Of a DNA stretch of 64,000 bases, positions 23,491 through 33,990 are shown piece by piece; the first letter of the stretch is position 1; each line of letters begins with the position of its first letter. Made by a program: the position numbers and the translations under genes. The notes under the pieces are model-generated. The model saw only the letters and a program-made list of their open reading frames with translations, did not search any database and was not told the origin of the DNA. The stretch is from NCBI GenBank assembly GCA_033182465.1, contig CP137323.1, positions 1,054,001 to 1,118,000 of the forward strand. Direction: 5' to 3'. The DNA comes from Sanghuangporus weigelae. Lineage: Eukaryota > Basidiomycota > Agaricomycetes > Hymenochaetales > Hymenochaetaceae.

Positions 23491-25294
23491 CTAATCGCGG
23501 TTAGTAATACTACTTCTTGTGTGAGACGCAGGACTCCTAGAGCGCATGCCGGATTGGGCACGAAGATCTGACATTGTCAAATGATCTGTTTCTCCTTTCC
23601 GATCATAAACTCTGAGATTGAGAATAAGACGACTCGACAGAATGCATGACAGACACAACATGATCGGCTCTATTGCCTGAATCAATGTCAATCGAGACTC
23701 GGGACCAAATCCAATGATTAGGACTTCGAGAAAGCATATGCTGTAAATAATGGGATAAGTCGAACTGTCCTTTGCTTCTTGGATACTGGGAACTGACAGT
23801 GTAACGGTTGTGAAGTATAACATGTCTGGAAAAACTCTTTCGATACGCTGTTCATAGCAAAGCCAAGGAACGCACACATCATCACGAAATAGAATTAGTA
23901 CAAGACTTCGTTGTCCGGAAAGAACTGAGTTTTGTATTTTCATAAGCGTTCAACCCCTCTGAGAAAATTATGAGTCGTACCAAGTGGCAGCAGCTTAATC
24001 TGCGACAAGACCCAGAGGATAATTTCTATCACGAATGCGGCCGCATACATCATGGAAATTTGACCTTTCGACATGCCGGAAACGGAGAAAAAGCAAGGAA
24101 ATCCGTAACTTGTGTCGATAGTCATTACAATAATAAGTGGAAGCTTCAAGACGAGTTGATACTTACATTGGCAGAATCAGGCAGATGCGAGACTTACGAA
24201 GAAAGAAAATTTGATTATCAGATGATCCCAAGGGCCTGAGCAGGGATACACCCACTTTTTACCTCTTTGGTAATGATACACATCGTCGTGACAATAGCGC
24301 TTATCTCTCCCTGGATAAAATCAAGAATAATACAGAATGAATTCGAGAGGAAGGAAAGAACATACAAGACATATCAAGGCGATGAGCCATTTGAGTATTG
24401 GGATACCACGAAATTGAGCATAAGTACGCAGGCACATCAAAACTGAAGGCGAATTAGATACAGAACAGGAAGACCAAAGGTAAGGAACAACTCTGAGGGC
24501 ATATAGACGAGAGTTCTGCTAGCCTATCGCGAGATTGAGAAGAGACTATCGTATGGAATGACAGTCAGGAACCAAAGTCGAACGTAGAAGGACCATCTTG
24601 CTGTCTGATACAGTTATTTGGAAAGGACTCGATGAGTCAATTCTGCTCTCTTACTGAATCAAGGCAATTCGTAATAAGTCGCACCTGAAGGGAACGTGTA
24701 TGGTATAAAAGCCTAGTAAACTGAGCCGATAAAAAATGTTCAAGGCAATTCTGACATCTGAGAGATTGGTATCAAATATGCAGAGGAATCTCCCAGGCGT
24801 CCTTTTGATCGTCTGCTATCAATCAACCTGACGCTTTTATGCAGAAAAACACTCATCAGTTAAGTCGAAACTGATATGTGCAACCGCTAAGTCAGTAGAC
24901 GTGATGATCTTATATCTTGCTTGTTGATCTCGCTGGATTGAATATTGGATTTATAACAGTAGTTGTTGGTCTCGAATGAATATACGAGTCTGCGAGAGAT
25001 TGTGACCGACTTCGGAAAGCAAATGAGAATATCATATAGAATAACAGCTAGTGAGCAAACTAGGATCGAGTCAATGCCCTGCGTCTTATAGATGTGACGG
25101 CACGCACAGTTGACCATCTCGGGAAAAACAAATTCAGAATTTGAATGGTGCGTACTAGGGGAAGATACACTCACATTGTACACTCTCACGTCAGAGTAGG
25201 CCTGAATCAGTGTCCGAGTTTCACTACTGACTTCTCCCATGATGACGGGTAGCGAAGAGACTAGGATCTGATGCAGATATGACAGGGCCTCCAT
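23491..25294 (-). CDS. DUF6533-like multi-pass membrane protein, copy 2
   Basis: Paralogue of the gene at 18.5-20.3 kb, on the same strand. The N-terminal part (from 25294, with a Met at MGEVSSETRTL) leads to ILVCSLAVILYDILICFPKS, the DUF6533-type helix. Later exons give SKGQISMMYAAAFVIEIILW followed by VLSQIKLLPLG (about 24000-24100), then LVLILFRDD, and near 23640 IMLCLSCILSSRLILNLRVY, ending in a short polar tail (RSSITNRD) with stop at 23491. The helices LWVLSQIKLLPLG and LWLLSLFKLLPLG in the two copies are nearly identical. Several middle exons are short and I could not fix every boundary, so the gene may be intact or mildly damaged. Function is unknown; location is predicted to be a membrane. 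Confidence 0.65.
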
Positions 25295-26272
25295 CCTCGT
25301 GCTTTATAAACTCCACACAACAGAGCCTATGATAGTCAACAAGTGATTCCGGTGTGATCGGTGAATGGAGGATGGAGCTAAGAAAGTGGACTAGTAAGTC
25401 GCGTAGGAAGGGATATTGTTTGATCATTAAAGGCCGGTAAATCTCAGTCAGATCTTTGGGATCGCATCACAAGCAGATGTACTCTATGCGATTGGTGCTT
25501 GTCGTATGGTTGTCGTCAACAAAACCGGAGAATAAGAAAATTTATTAAAAGTTGCGAGGAGCTCTGAGTCTCGTGTTAGATGTGTTAGGCTTCAAGTCTT
25601 CTGAAGTTCCAAGCCGAACGTATCCGGAGAGAGCTTTTTTTTTTTGAGAGGGGCGGGGGAACAGACGACGTTCACAATCTGCATCACGGGATGACAGACT
25701 GAGTTCACCAGAACAAACACTTGAAATCAAGGATCATGACGGATATGCGACACTGTTGCGCAAGTTCTGGGTTGTTCGTTCCAAATGTGATCGAGATCCG
25801 AGTCGTTCTGTGAACCAGCAATGATGTTTTAGGAGGCTTATCGGAGAGCCCGGACAAAACCTTCTTTATCAACGGCTTCGCTAGTCCACTATCCACAGTT
25901 TCAGGTTTACCCTGCTTTTTGGGACCATGTTTCCTCGACGGATGGAAACTACATGACACCAAAGGTGCATGGCAAGTTCGCCCGAACTTGGTTTCTATCG
26001 GCGGAGAAGAGATACTGGAAATAGCGGTTGAGAAGGATCACTGAGATTCAGAGAGATGGCCCACATTATTGCAGTTAGTATACATCGACGAGTTCAGACG
26101 GTCCTGTATAGCTTAAGACTCGGTATCAACCCTGTCTGGCTTGGAATACGCGCAATAGTTGTTCGTATTTTTAGGTGCGGGGAGTGATTTGGCAACCTGA
26201 GCGCGTGGGAGCGGGGAAAGGGTCCGACATTGCTGATTTCCCACGAATATGGGCTGAGCTCTAAATTTAAAT
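25295..26272. other. Gene-free stretch left of foldback element A
   Basis: About 1 kb with no convincing coding frame. A minus frame at 25705-25962 has no motif. A T run sits near 25637. The stretch ends at the TA next to the foldback element. Confidence 0.4.
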
Positions 26273-26274
26273 TA

Positions 26275-26792
26275 CAGCTAGTTGCAAAATTGTTGGCAAT
26301 CACGTGATTTCACCACTTTTCTGCCATGAGAACCTCAAAACACAGATAAAATCATATCTCACCCAAATCTCAACGGTTTCACATCATCTAAGTTTCTAAA
26401 TTCATCTTTTCGAAAGGGCTTTCGTTTAGGAAAAACGATCGAGAAAATAGAGCAAAAAAGGACCTCAAAATGGCGAAAATATTGTTTTTTGCCTTTTCCT
26501 TGCATGTGCATTTTTTTCTGTGATCCCTGCTGGTCCAGCACCTCCCCAAAGCTATGCAGAATGATAATATGATTATAAAATGAATTTACAGACTGAGTTT
26601 GAGTTGAATTGTGTACCAGAATGTGCTGCTTTGAGGCATGCCTAAATTACTCAAAACTCATCATTTCCCCCTAGCCTCCCAGGCTCCAGGAAAAATTCTT
26701 ACAGGCCAGATTCATGCATGTAAATTCATTTTAGGTATAATAGACTAGGTTTGTGCACTAGCTAGGTCCTCAGCATCCACTGGTGAGCTGGG
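26275..26792 (+). repeat. Left arm of foldback element A
   Basis: Inverted copy of 26839-27357. Differences are few, for example CACGTGATTTCACC here against CACGTGATTTTACC on the other arm read in reverse. Confidence 0.9.
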
Positions 26793-26838
26793 AAGATGCT
26801 GTCTAAAATGATGCATATAACTAGAAACACTTGTTCAG

Positions 26839-27357
26839 CCCAGCTCACCAGTGGATGCTGAGGCCCTAGCTAGTGCACAAACCTAGTCTATTATACCTAA
26901 AATGAATTTACATGCATAAATCTGGCCTGTAAGAATTTTTCCTGGAGCCTGGGAGGCTAGGGTTAAATGATGAGTTTTGAGTAATTTAGGCATGCCTCAA
27001 AGCAGCACATTCTGGTACACAATTCAACTCAAACTCAGTCTGTAAATTCATTTTATAATCATATTATCATTCTGCATAGCTTTGGGGAGGTGCTGGACCA
27101 GCAGGGATCACAGAAAAAAATGCACATGCAAGGAAGAGGCAAAAAACAATATTTTCGCCATTTTGAGGTCCTTTTTTGCTCTATTTTCTCGATCGTTTTT
27201 CCTAAACGAAAGCCCTTTCGAAAAGATGAATTTAGCAACTTAGATGATGTGAAACCGTTGAGATTTGGGTGAGATATGATTTTATCTGTGTTTTGAGGTT
27301 CTCATGGCAAGAAAAGTGGTAAAATCACGTGATTGCCAACAATTTTGCAACTAGCTG
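26839..27357 (-). repeat. Right arm of foldback element A
   Basis: Inverted copy of 26275-26792. It ends 66 bp before the start codon of the kinase-like gene, so it lies within that gene's promoter or 5' UTR. Confidence 0.9.
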
Positions 27358-27423
27358 TAAGCATAAGATAAGTAAAGCGCGTTTCAAACTTGCCTTTCAC
27401 GCACTGCCACTAGTAGTACTGGC

Positions 27424-29528
27424 ATGCCTTCCAGACGCCCAGATGCCTTCAAAGTTGACAAAGAAACTGATGGGACATATGTGTCTTTCTCGTACCCCAA
27501 GCTGCCTTACAACATCGATTTTGAGACGTACAGAAAGACTGACCCGCAATGGAAGAAAATGGTCGAATGGCACAATAGACGAGGGGAAGGATTGCGAATG
27601 GGTTTGTTTGGGAACGATCTCCCATATAAGGAGCGCTTCATTTTCGCTGGCTGGCCTCGGGACCCAGATGGACCCATGATGGCGGTGACTCCGCAAGGTA
27701 AAGTCACAGGCAACGGTGAGTGATGGCTTTGTCCTCTGAGATATCTAGCTAGATAGACCGCGTATTCACGTCTCATCCAGGATCTCCGCTTTGGGGTGCT
27801 ACCCTTTACGATTTCTACAGAGTTCACCGTCATCCTAAATATCTCGGCTTGGAGACTATCTGTGAGAAATCGGAAACTGTTGGAATTGCTCATTCACTAC
27901 TGATATTATAGCGCAGCGACTGGAAGCAAGCTTGCGGCATGGATGAAGGACATCGGAGAACTGGAAGCAGCGCCTGGTCAACTCAAGCAAGCGGAGATGG
28001 AAGATGAGCCTTATGAACTCCAGGTCTTCGACATCGGCCAGTACATTGAAGTACTTGAAGAGCAGGTCTGGAAAGGCAGGGTCGGCAAAACAATGCAAAT
28101 TAACAGAGCAGATTCTAAAGTCGTAAGTGCTGATATATAAATCAAAAAGTCTTGCTAAGGTGGTATGACTGCAAGGGCACACAACTGCTCTATGCTCCCT
28201 CTGAGTACCCGGCCCCATGGCCACTACGACCATTCAGTGCCCCATTGGCAAGACTTCAAAGGAAACTCCCGCATTCGTCGTTACCGCGCAAGCTCATAGT
28301 TCATGATCCGTGGAATGTCCTCTGTGTAAGCGAGTATGAATGGTTCGAGCCTGAGGACTGCAAGTGGGGGACGAAGCCAGATGTTGTGCGGACGTATCAT
28401 CTTGAGTCGGGCGGAGATGCGCGTAGCCAACAGGAGTCAGGTCAGGACGGAGGACGAGACATCAGTACTCAAGACTGTCCCGTAGCGCATCTGTACATCA
28501 CTCCGAGACGCCGCATTGGAAGAGGGCATCATTCTTTCGTATATCAGGTTGAGCTTGAGCTCCCACGGAACATGCTTGTTCAACCCAAAGTCTGCTATGA
28601 ATGCACGAAGGAAGTCCAGCGAGTGATGAAGAGCTTCTTGGAGCAAAATCCACAAGAGGGGGGGCATTTCGCAGTCAAAGCCAAGCGTGTATCTAACAAC
28701 GAGCTTTTAAAAAATATTCCTACGATTCGGCCGACAGATGATCTGGCTATGCAACAGAACTACTCGCAGCTGTTCAAGGAAGGACGACCATTTGTTGAGA
28801 GTGATCGTGAAGATCCTCTCTTTGAATTGATGAAATATGCTTATCATCAAGATCGTCCACCCTTCTGCGAGCATCTCGAGCGTGGAATTCCTGCCCCTCC
28901 AAGCCAACGCGTGAGTGTGATCGCGAAGCTATCGCTTCCGGACGATGAGGACGTCGACATACACGGTCACGTACAGCATTTGCGTAGCGAGGCCGAAAAT
29001 TATCAGAGGTTCCCAAGCCATCTGTTCGAGCATTGGAATGGATATAATGTTCTACAACCTATGCATGATCCAACGCCGGTTGGAGCAGTCGTACCTCAAT
29101 TCTATGGGTTCTACGTTCCGGATAAAGACAGCGACCCAATAAAGAATGGCGAATACATGAGTCCGATCTTACTGTTAGAACATTGTGGTGTGCAGGTCGA
29201 TCCTACCGAATTGTCCATGGATGATAGGCAAGATTCCAGACATTATGCCCGCCTGCATGCGTCTCATATCACTTATAGGCAAGAATGCTTCTCACTCATC
29301 AGACGTCTCCACATCGCCGGTTACGTGCACAAATCTGTCTATCAACGTAATTTTGTCATGCAGTACGGCCCGCTCCAGGGATCTCCTTTCAAACGCAACA
29401 AGCTGCATCCCCGTTTTCGACTCATTGACTTTGGACGGTCGTTCAAGTACCAAGAATCTAGGGCTCTTTCGGAGGTCAGCATTGAGGTCGAGAAGTCCAA
29501 AGAGAACTTGCGGCTCGGATTCGGTTGA
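27424..29528 (+). CDS. Protein kinase-like protein with altered catalytic loop
   Basis: Kinase-fold protein of a type seen in Agaricomycetes; the role is unknown. Exon 1 is 27424 to about 27715. Short introns follow, and the last exon is 28176-29528, reached by a 53-bp intron (28123-28175) that keeps the frame (NRADSKV, then GTQLLYAP). The glycine-rich loop is RIGRGHHSFVYQVEL and the VAIK-type lysine is in HFAVKAKR. A hinge-like stretch is SPILLLEHCG. The catalytic loop reads GYVHKSVYQRNFVMQYGPL, so the HRD aspartate is replaced by Ser (HKS). The magnesium motif is kept as FRLIDFGRSF. This suggests an inactive or atypical kinase. All frames are open. It lies between foldback elements A and B, and a relic of its first exon lies at 18.2 kb. 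The start is the first ATG of the exon. Confidence 0.75.
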
Positions 29529-29839
29529 AATAAAAGTATTCTTTTCGTTGTATGCAAACTCTTCTTGATGACTAGAGCGGACCAGTTCTTTCTTTCGTTC
29601 TTTCTTCTAATCGCTCTGCTCCTAGATGTGTGCTGTACAACTTTCCTTTATGCCTGTATTCGACGGATGTGTCTTATGAGCCCCACGAAACTGTATCTCT
29701 GTATTCCGGGCAATTCAAAATGAATGAAATACGAGTCTTCGTTCCAACCATTGATATTGAATCGTGTCTCACTGTAGTCATACTTGTGCTACTGTCTTGT
29801 TTGTGGCGTCCAGAGGTTACCTTCCCAGTGTAGATTACT
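29529..29839. other. 3' flank of the kinase-like gene
   Basis: About 310 bp between the stop codon and foldback element B. No gene seen; likely 3' UTR. Confidence 0.45.
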
Positions 29840-30595
29840 GCCTTTTTCATATGTATTGTCACTCGCGACTTCTGTGATTTTTGTCACACAGAACACCTCA
29901 AAATATAAAAATCACCATATCTCACTCAATTCTTGACCGTTTTGCATAATCTAAGTTGCTAAACTCATAGTTTTAAAATATGTCTCAAACTCTAACAAGG
30001 ATGAAGAGAAATGAGCAAAGAATGAGTGAGATATGTCGTAAAAGGTCGATTTTAGACACATCTTTCATGTGCAGTTTTTCCTGCCCTCATCCCTGCTTCT
30101 ACAGTCCTATAAGCAAGTCCAAAATGATATGATTATTTTATTTTAAGTTTACAGGCTGACTTTGAGCTCTATTCTGTGTTGTATCTGCTGGTTTGATGCA
30201 TGTCTGGGCTGAGCTCAAACCTACCTTTTCTCAAGGACCCCCAGACCTCAAAATAAATTTATTCTTAGGAAATCTGATGTCTTCAAATTCATATTATACC
30301 AATAGCATCACTTTGGTGCAGTCTAGGTTGTTGTAGCACCCAGTCTGAGGGCAGGAAAAACTGCACATGAAGGAAGTGTCTAAAATCGACCTTTTACGAC
30401 ATATCTCACTCATTCTTTGCTCATTTCTCTTCATCCTTGTTAGAGTTTGAAACATATTTTAAAACTATGAATTTCGAAACTTAGATCATGCAGAACGGTC
30501 AAGAATTGAGTGAGATATGGTGATTTTTATATTTTGAGGTGTTCTGTGTGACAAAAATCACAGAAGTCGCGAGTGACAATACATATGAAAAAGGC
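29840..30595. mobile_element. Foldback element B: MITE-like element with about 250-bp inverted ends
   Basis: The outer arms 29840-30089 and 30346-30595 are near-perfect inverted copies, starting GCCTTTTTCATATGTATTG and its complement. The middle (30090-30345) is present once. Blocks ACACCTCAAAATAT, CATATCTCACTCAA and ATCTAAGTTGCTAAACTCAT match element A (with changes), and the unpaired middle of B aligns with the inner half of A's arms. No coding capacity. Target duplication is not clear because the palindrome reaches the very edge (CATATG). Probably non-autonomous. Confidence 0.85.
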
Positions 30596-31050
30596 TTCTT
30601 GAAGGCACGTCTTTGTACATCGAGCGTGAAACACTATTCGCCAGCAGACAAGAAATTTAAGGGCCCGGCAGATCCAGCCATAGCACTTGAGAATTCAAGC
30701 AGTGGTTTGCTGGGAGACGATAAGTTTATCCGATACGATTTTTTACAGTGGTCGACTAACTTTGAAACTCGAACTTGTATGTGAGAGACATCAGTACGAG
30801 TACGAAAGCTTGCGTTGTTCGTTACCTAAATCGGATTCAATATGAGCGAGCGCCCTTTGAGCCCACCTTCGATTTGACCCTACTGGCATGGCAACAGCTA
30901 ACGGGCAGTTGGAGGAATGACGATCGTTCTACTGAACGAGAACATGACGACGTGAAAGTGTATTGTATCACTGAACTTCAGCGGGACGAGAAAAGTGAAT
31001 TCCGTAATAAATCCAAGCGCAATTTGGACCACATCGAAGATTTCAGCTTA
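30596..31050. other. Spacer between foldback element B and FunK1 relic
   Basis: Plus-strand short frames are present but carry no motif. Nothing recognised. Confidence 0.4.
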
Positions 31051-33300
31051 CTAATAAGTCTTGCAACAATTATGCGGAACGAATCCTGTTAGTCTTCCGG
31101 TGTTCTTCCTCATACTCATTTCCTTCCGCAGGAGGATCTGTATTATCTGATATACTAGCGGATGATAGAGGAAAAGCATATGGTCGTTTTCATCTTTGTG
31201 CAGCAGTATTTGTTGAGAACACCTTTTTGCCGCGTCGTGAGACCGATCTTTGAGGTCTTCCGCTTGCTTAAGAAGCTCGGAAATCATTTCATTGATATCC
31301 AGCTCTTCACTCGCCGGCGTCTTCAGCATCTTAAATTGTATTTTCGCTTTGTCGGTCGGCCTACAAATGTAAACCGAAGCGAGTAGCTGAGAAAAGTCCA
31401 GAAAGAGTTCGCACAACCTAGAATGCCTCGGAAAGTTCAAGGCTTCAACATGGCTGCCCTCAGATCTCAGTCTCAAGCATCTGACTTCTCCACCTAAGGT
31501 CTTGCCCTTAGGTTAAGGTCCACGCCTCGTTGCGCGTGCTCATGAAAGGAGATAGCTCAGCAGGACTAAATGATGAGCGCGGGTGGATGTCAGGGCATGA
31601 AGGAAAGTCTCCAGATCACCAGTATGATCATGAAATTCTGTGCTCGGATCCCTTAGGAGCGATCCGGACATGAATTGTCATGCGCCCAAAGCGAGACATC
31701 TGTTTCTGCGGCATATTAAAAGAACAAGATGAAACTTACAGTGCAATCAGACGATGCGATTGACATTGCTTGTTATGCCTGCAAAGTTCCCAGTCGATTA
31801 GCCTACCTGTGTCATCGTTCATAATCAAGATGTTCTTTGGGCTTATGTCCCAATGAAGAATCTCTGCCTTGAAGAAGCATCGGAGCGACCTGCACATACC
31901 ATCAGTACTGCGAAGGGACGGAACAAACATTCTAGCATTTACACAACATCGCATCTGCAACTGCCCTCAAGAAAACCTTCGTTGACGTAATTGAAGTCAG
32001 CTCGTGGTCAATACCTCTGAGAATGATCCGATAATGACAGTGACCGGGCAAGTTTTGCCAAAAGAGCTTCTTGTCGCCACATACCCATTCTCGTCGATCA
32101 TCATGTCCGCTACAGTGCAATGAATTGTGTTATACGCGGGCTGACGGGAAGATCCTGGCCTGATGGTACAGACGATGAAGCCCATGCATTGGAAGCGCTG
32201 ACCTCTCGGAAAGCGTTCAAGTTCGACTACGCTGAGTACTTCATCTCTTTGCAAGAAATTGTCTAGTAGTCGCATATCATCAGCAGCTAAAGCCCCGGCG
32301 GTGGGAAGGGAATTCGCACTTCGCTTCGTTCCATTGATTCTTTGCTCGATTACGACTGTCACAGTGTCGTATCTCCAACGGTCCTTCGGCCAGTGGATGC
32401 TCCGGCTTTCTGGATCATAAACAGGTTTCCCGCATGAGTATGCACGTAGTAACGAGCAATCTGATTGCCTTGGAACGGTGCCGATATAGGTCTTTAACTG
32501 CACTACACCGGTTTTCTGGACCGTCTGAAGAGTCGGGGCTAGGAACTCGAATCATTTCGCTTTCCGAAAATATGCAGATCGTTCCTCAATTTCTTGCTCG
32601 ATTCGCGCGTCTTGTTCGCGGGACGAACAGTCCAATCCCACAGCCACGTTGAGTTCACGACGATCTACCGAAGCGTTCAAGTAACTCCACAAGCCAGTGT
32701 TCCTCGATATACTATAATGATGTGGTAACTGTCGCATCGGCACTGTCCCAGTAAATCAAGAGAGCGGCGACCCTGGAAATGAGCACGGAGAAAAAGTGAG
32801 TTCCATCTCTGCCTACGCTGCGGCAGAGATCACTCCGACTACGTCCAGTGATGAGTTGCTACTTTTCACGAAGTCGTGTTCTGCATGTCTGGTACCATCC
32901 TCAGGATATCTGAAACTTGGCGGTCTTCAACTTTACCACCGTGAAGATTTCCATGCTAGAGAGGTCAACCATTTTGCATCTCGGATTACCTTTGATATAA
33001 ACAGAGATGTAAGGAGCCAGATTATCGACAGTCCAGTTCGGATCGTTATGACGGGCTGTGATCCCTGACGCTAAGCTTCCGGTTCTGGGCTTTTTCAAAA
33101 CGTTAATCTTGCGGGAGGGAAATTGTCACGCGTGAAACTAGGCAAGAAATCATTGGAAACTCACCGGAGGACGGCAATTGAAAGGATGAGTATGTGGCTT
33201 GACCAAGGCGTCCAACTTGAAGAAGAACTGTTCGACAGACGTGGATCCAAGGAGGAATCCATGGGATTCGCAATACATATTTTTTCGGCGAATAAGAACC
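31051..33300 (-). pseudogene. Decayed FunK1 kinase copy
   Basis: Pieces of the same kinase family as the gene at the left edge, spread over several frames. N-terminal MYCESHGFLLGSTSVEQFFF (from 33278) parallels MYRETHKYFLGPMPVEQFLE. Then LKTYIGTVPRQSDCSLLRAY parallels FKSYIGTFPRRWACSLLGRN, YNTIHCTVADM parallels YNTVHCTMTDK, and CHYRIILRGIDHELTS parallels SHYRIVLKEVGRDLTS. The catalytic loop is ILHWDISPKNILIM, so HRD has become HWD, followed by GRLIDWELCRH. Near 31550-31640 a C-lobe-like piece TGDLETFLHALTS is seen; the part below 31545 is weaker. Frame changes between blocks and a lost middle section make it a pseudogene. Same orientation as the left-edge gene. Confidence 0.75.
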
Positions 33301-33990
33301 GATAGAACGAGAAGTCTGCGGCAAGACCCACATGCCCGACTGAGGATGGAGGAAAAAACGAACAAGGGACGGTCGAGTGCGAGTGAGTCATGGTCGTCAT
33401 GACACCATGACCGCACGCGATTTAACTTATATCACGTGATCGCGTTCTCATCGCCAAGCACGGGGTATATATTTAATATTATATTATAATTTTCCGTATA
33501 TCACAAAGATGGTCATCAATTATCCTGGAACCCAAGGAATCATTTCGTCTAGTCTGGCATATGTTCAGAATTACAATTTTTTCTTCTTGTGAATTGATTT
33601 CGTCAGCATTTAATGGATATCTTGGCCAGGCCTATCGTCTCTTCTACTGTCCACAGATACGGTTATCTAAATATCTCAGTAATGCATCATGTATCAGACG
33701 GAATGGAACGCATGTGTTAATTCTGAATCGCGATGCACCGAAGTATAAAAAGGTCTAGATGGATTGCCGTCCATCAAAGACATATATATTCCAAAAAGCT
33801 ACTGGGGTGACGACCTAATATGACTACGAGTTTCGGTGAAGGGAATGCCCGGGGGATACATATAATACAAGCAAGACAGAATCCAGTGACTGCAAGGCAG
33901 TACTTGCCAAGAAACGGAGAATATATAACTGCCAGCACAGAAAATGGATCGCTAGGTAATCACCGTCGAGGATAGCTTTTGTCGACATTT
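33301..33990. other. AT-rich spacer right of the FunK1 relic
   Basis: Includes an AT-rich run near 33470-33500 (TATATTTAATATTATATTAT). No gene seen. Confidence 0.4.

Larger units (their letters stand above)
26275..27357. mobile_element. Foldback element A: 1083-bp near-perfect inverted repeat
   Basis: Left arm 26275-26792 (518 bp) and right arm 26839-27357 (519 bp) are inverted copies with only a few differences, around a 46-bp loop. The ends read CAGCTAGTTGCAAAATTG and its complement, with TA on both sides (26273-26274 and 27358-27359). This fits a TA target duplication like that of Tc1/mariner-type elements. There is no transposase. Mirror-image 60-residue frames in the arms are by-products of the palindrome. 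The outer arm shares AACCTCAAAA and ATATCTCAC blocks with element B at 29.8 kb, so the two are one family. The near-identity of the arms points to a young element or to gene conversion. Confidence 0.9.

Noticed and set aside
26359-27272. Two nearly identical 60-residue frames facing each other
   Set aside because: They are mirror images produced by the palindrome arms of foldback element A. No family, no start context and no conservation expected.
31051-33300. Annotating the second FunK1 as a working gene
   Set aside because: Conserved blocks fall in different frames without usable introns between them, and sections are missing.
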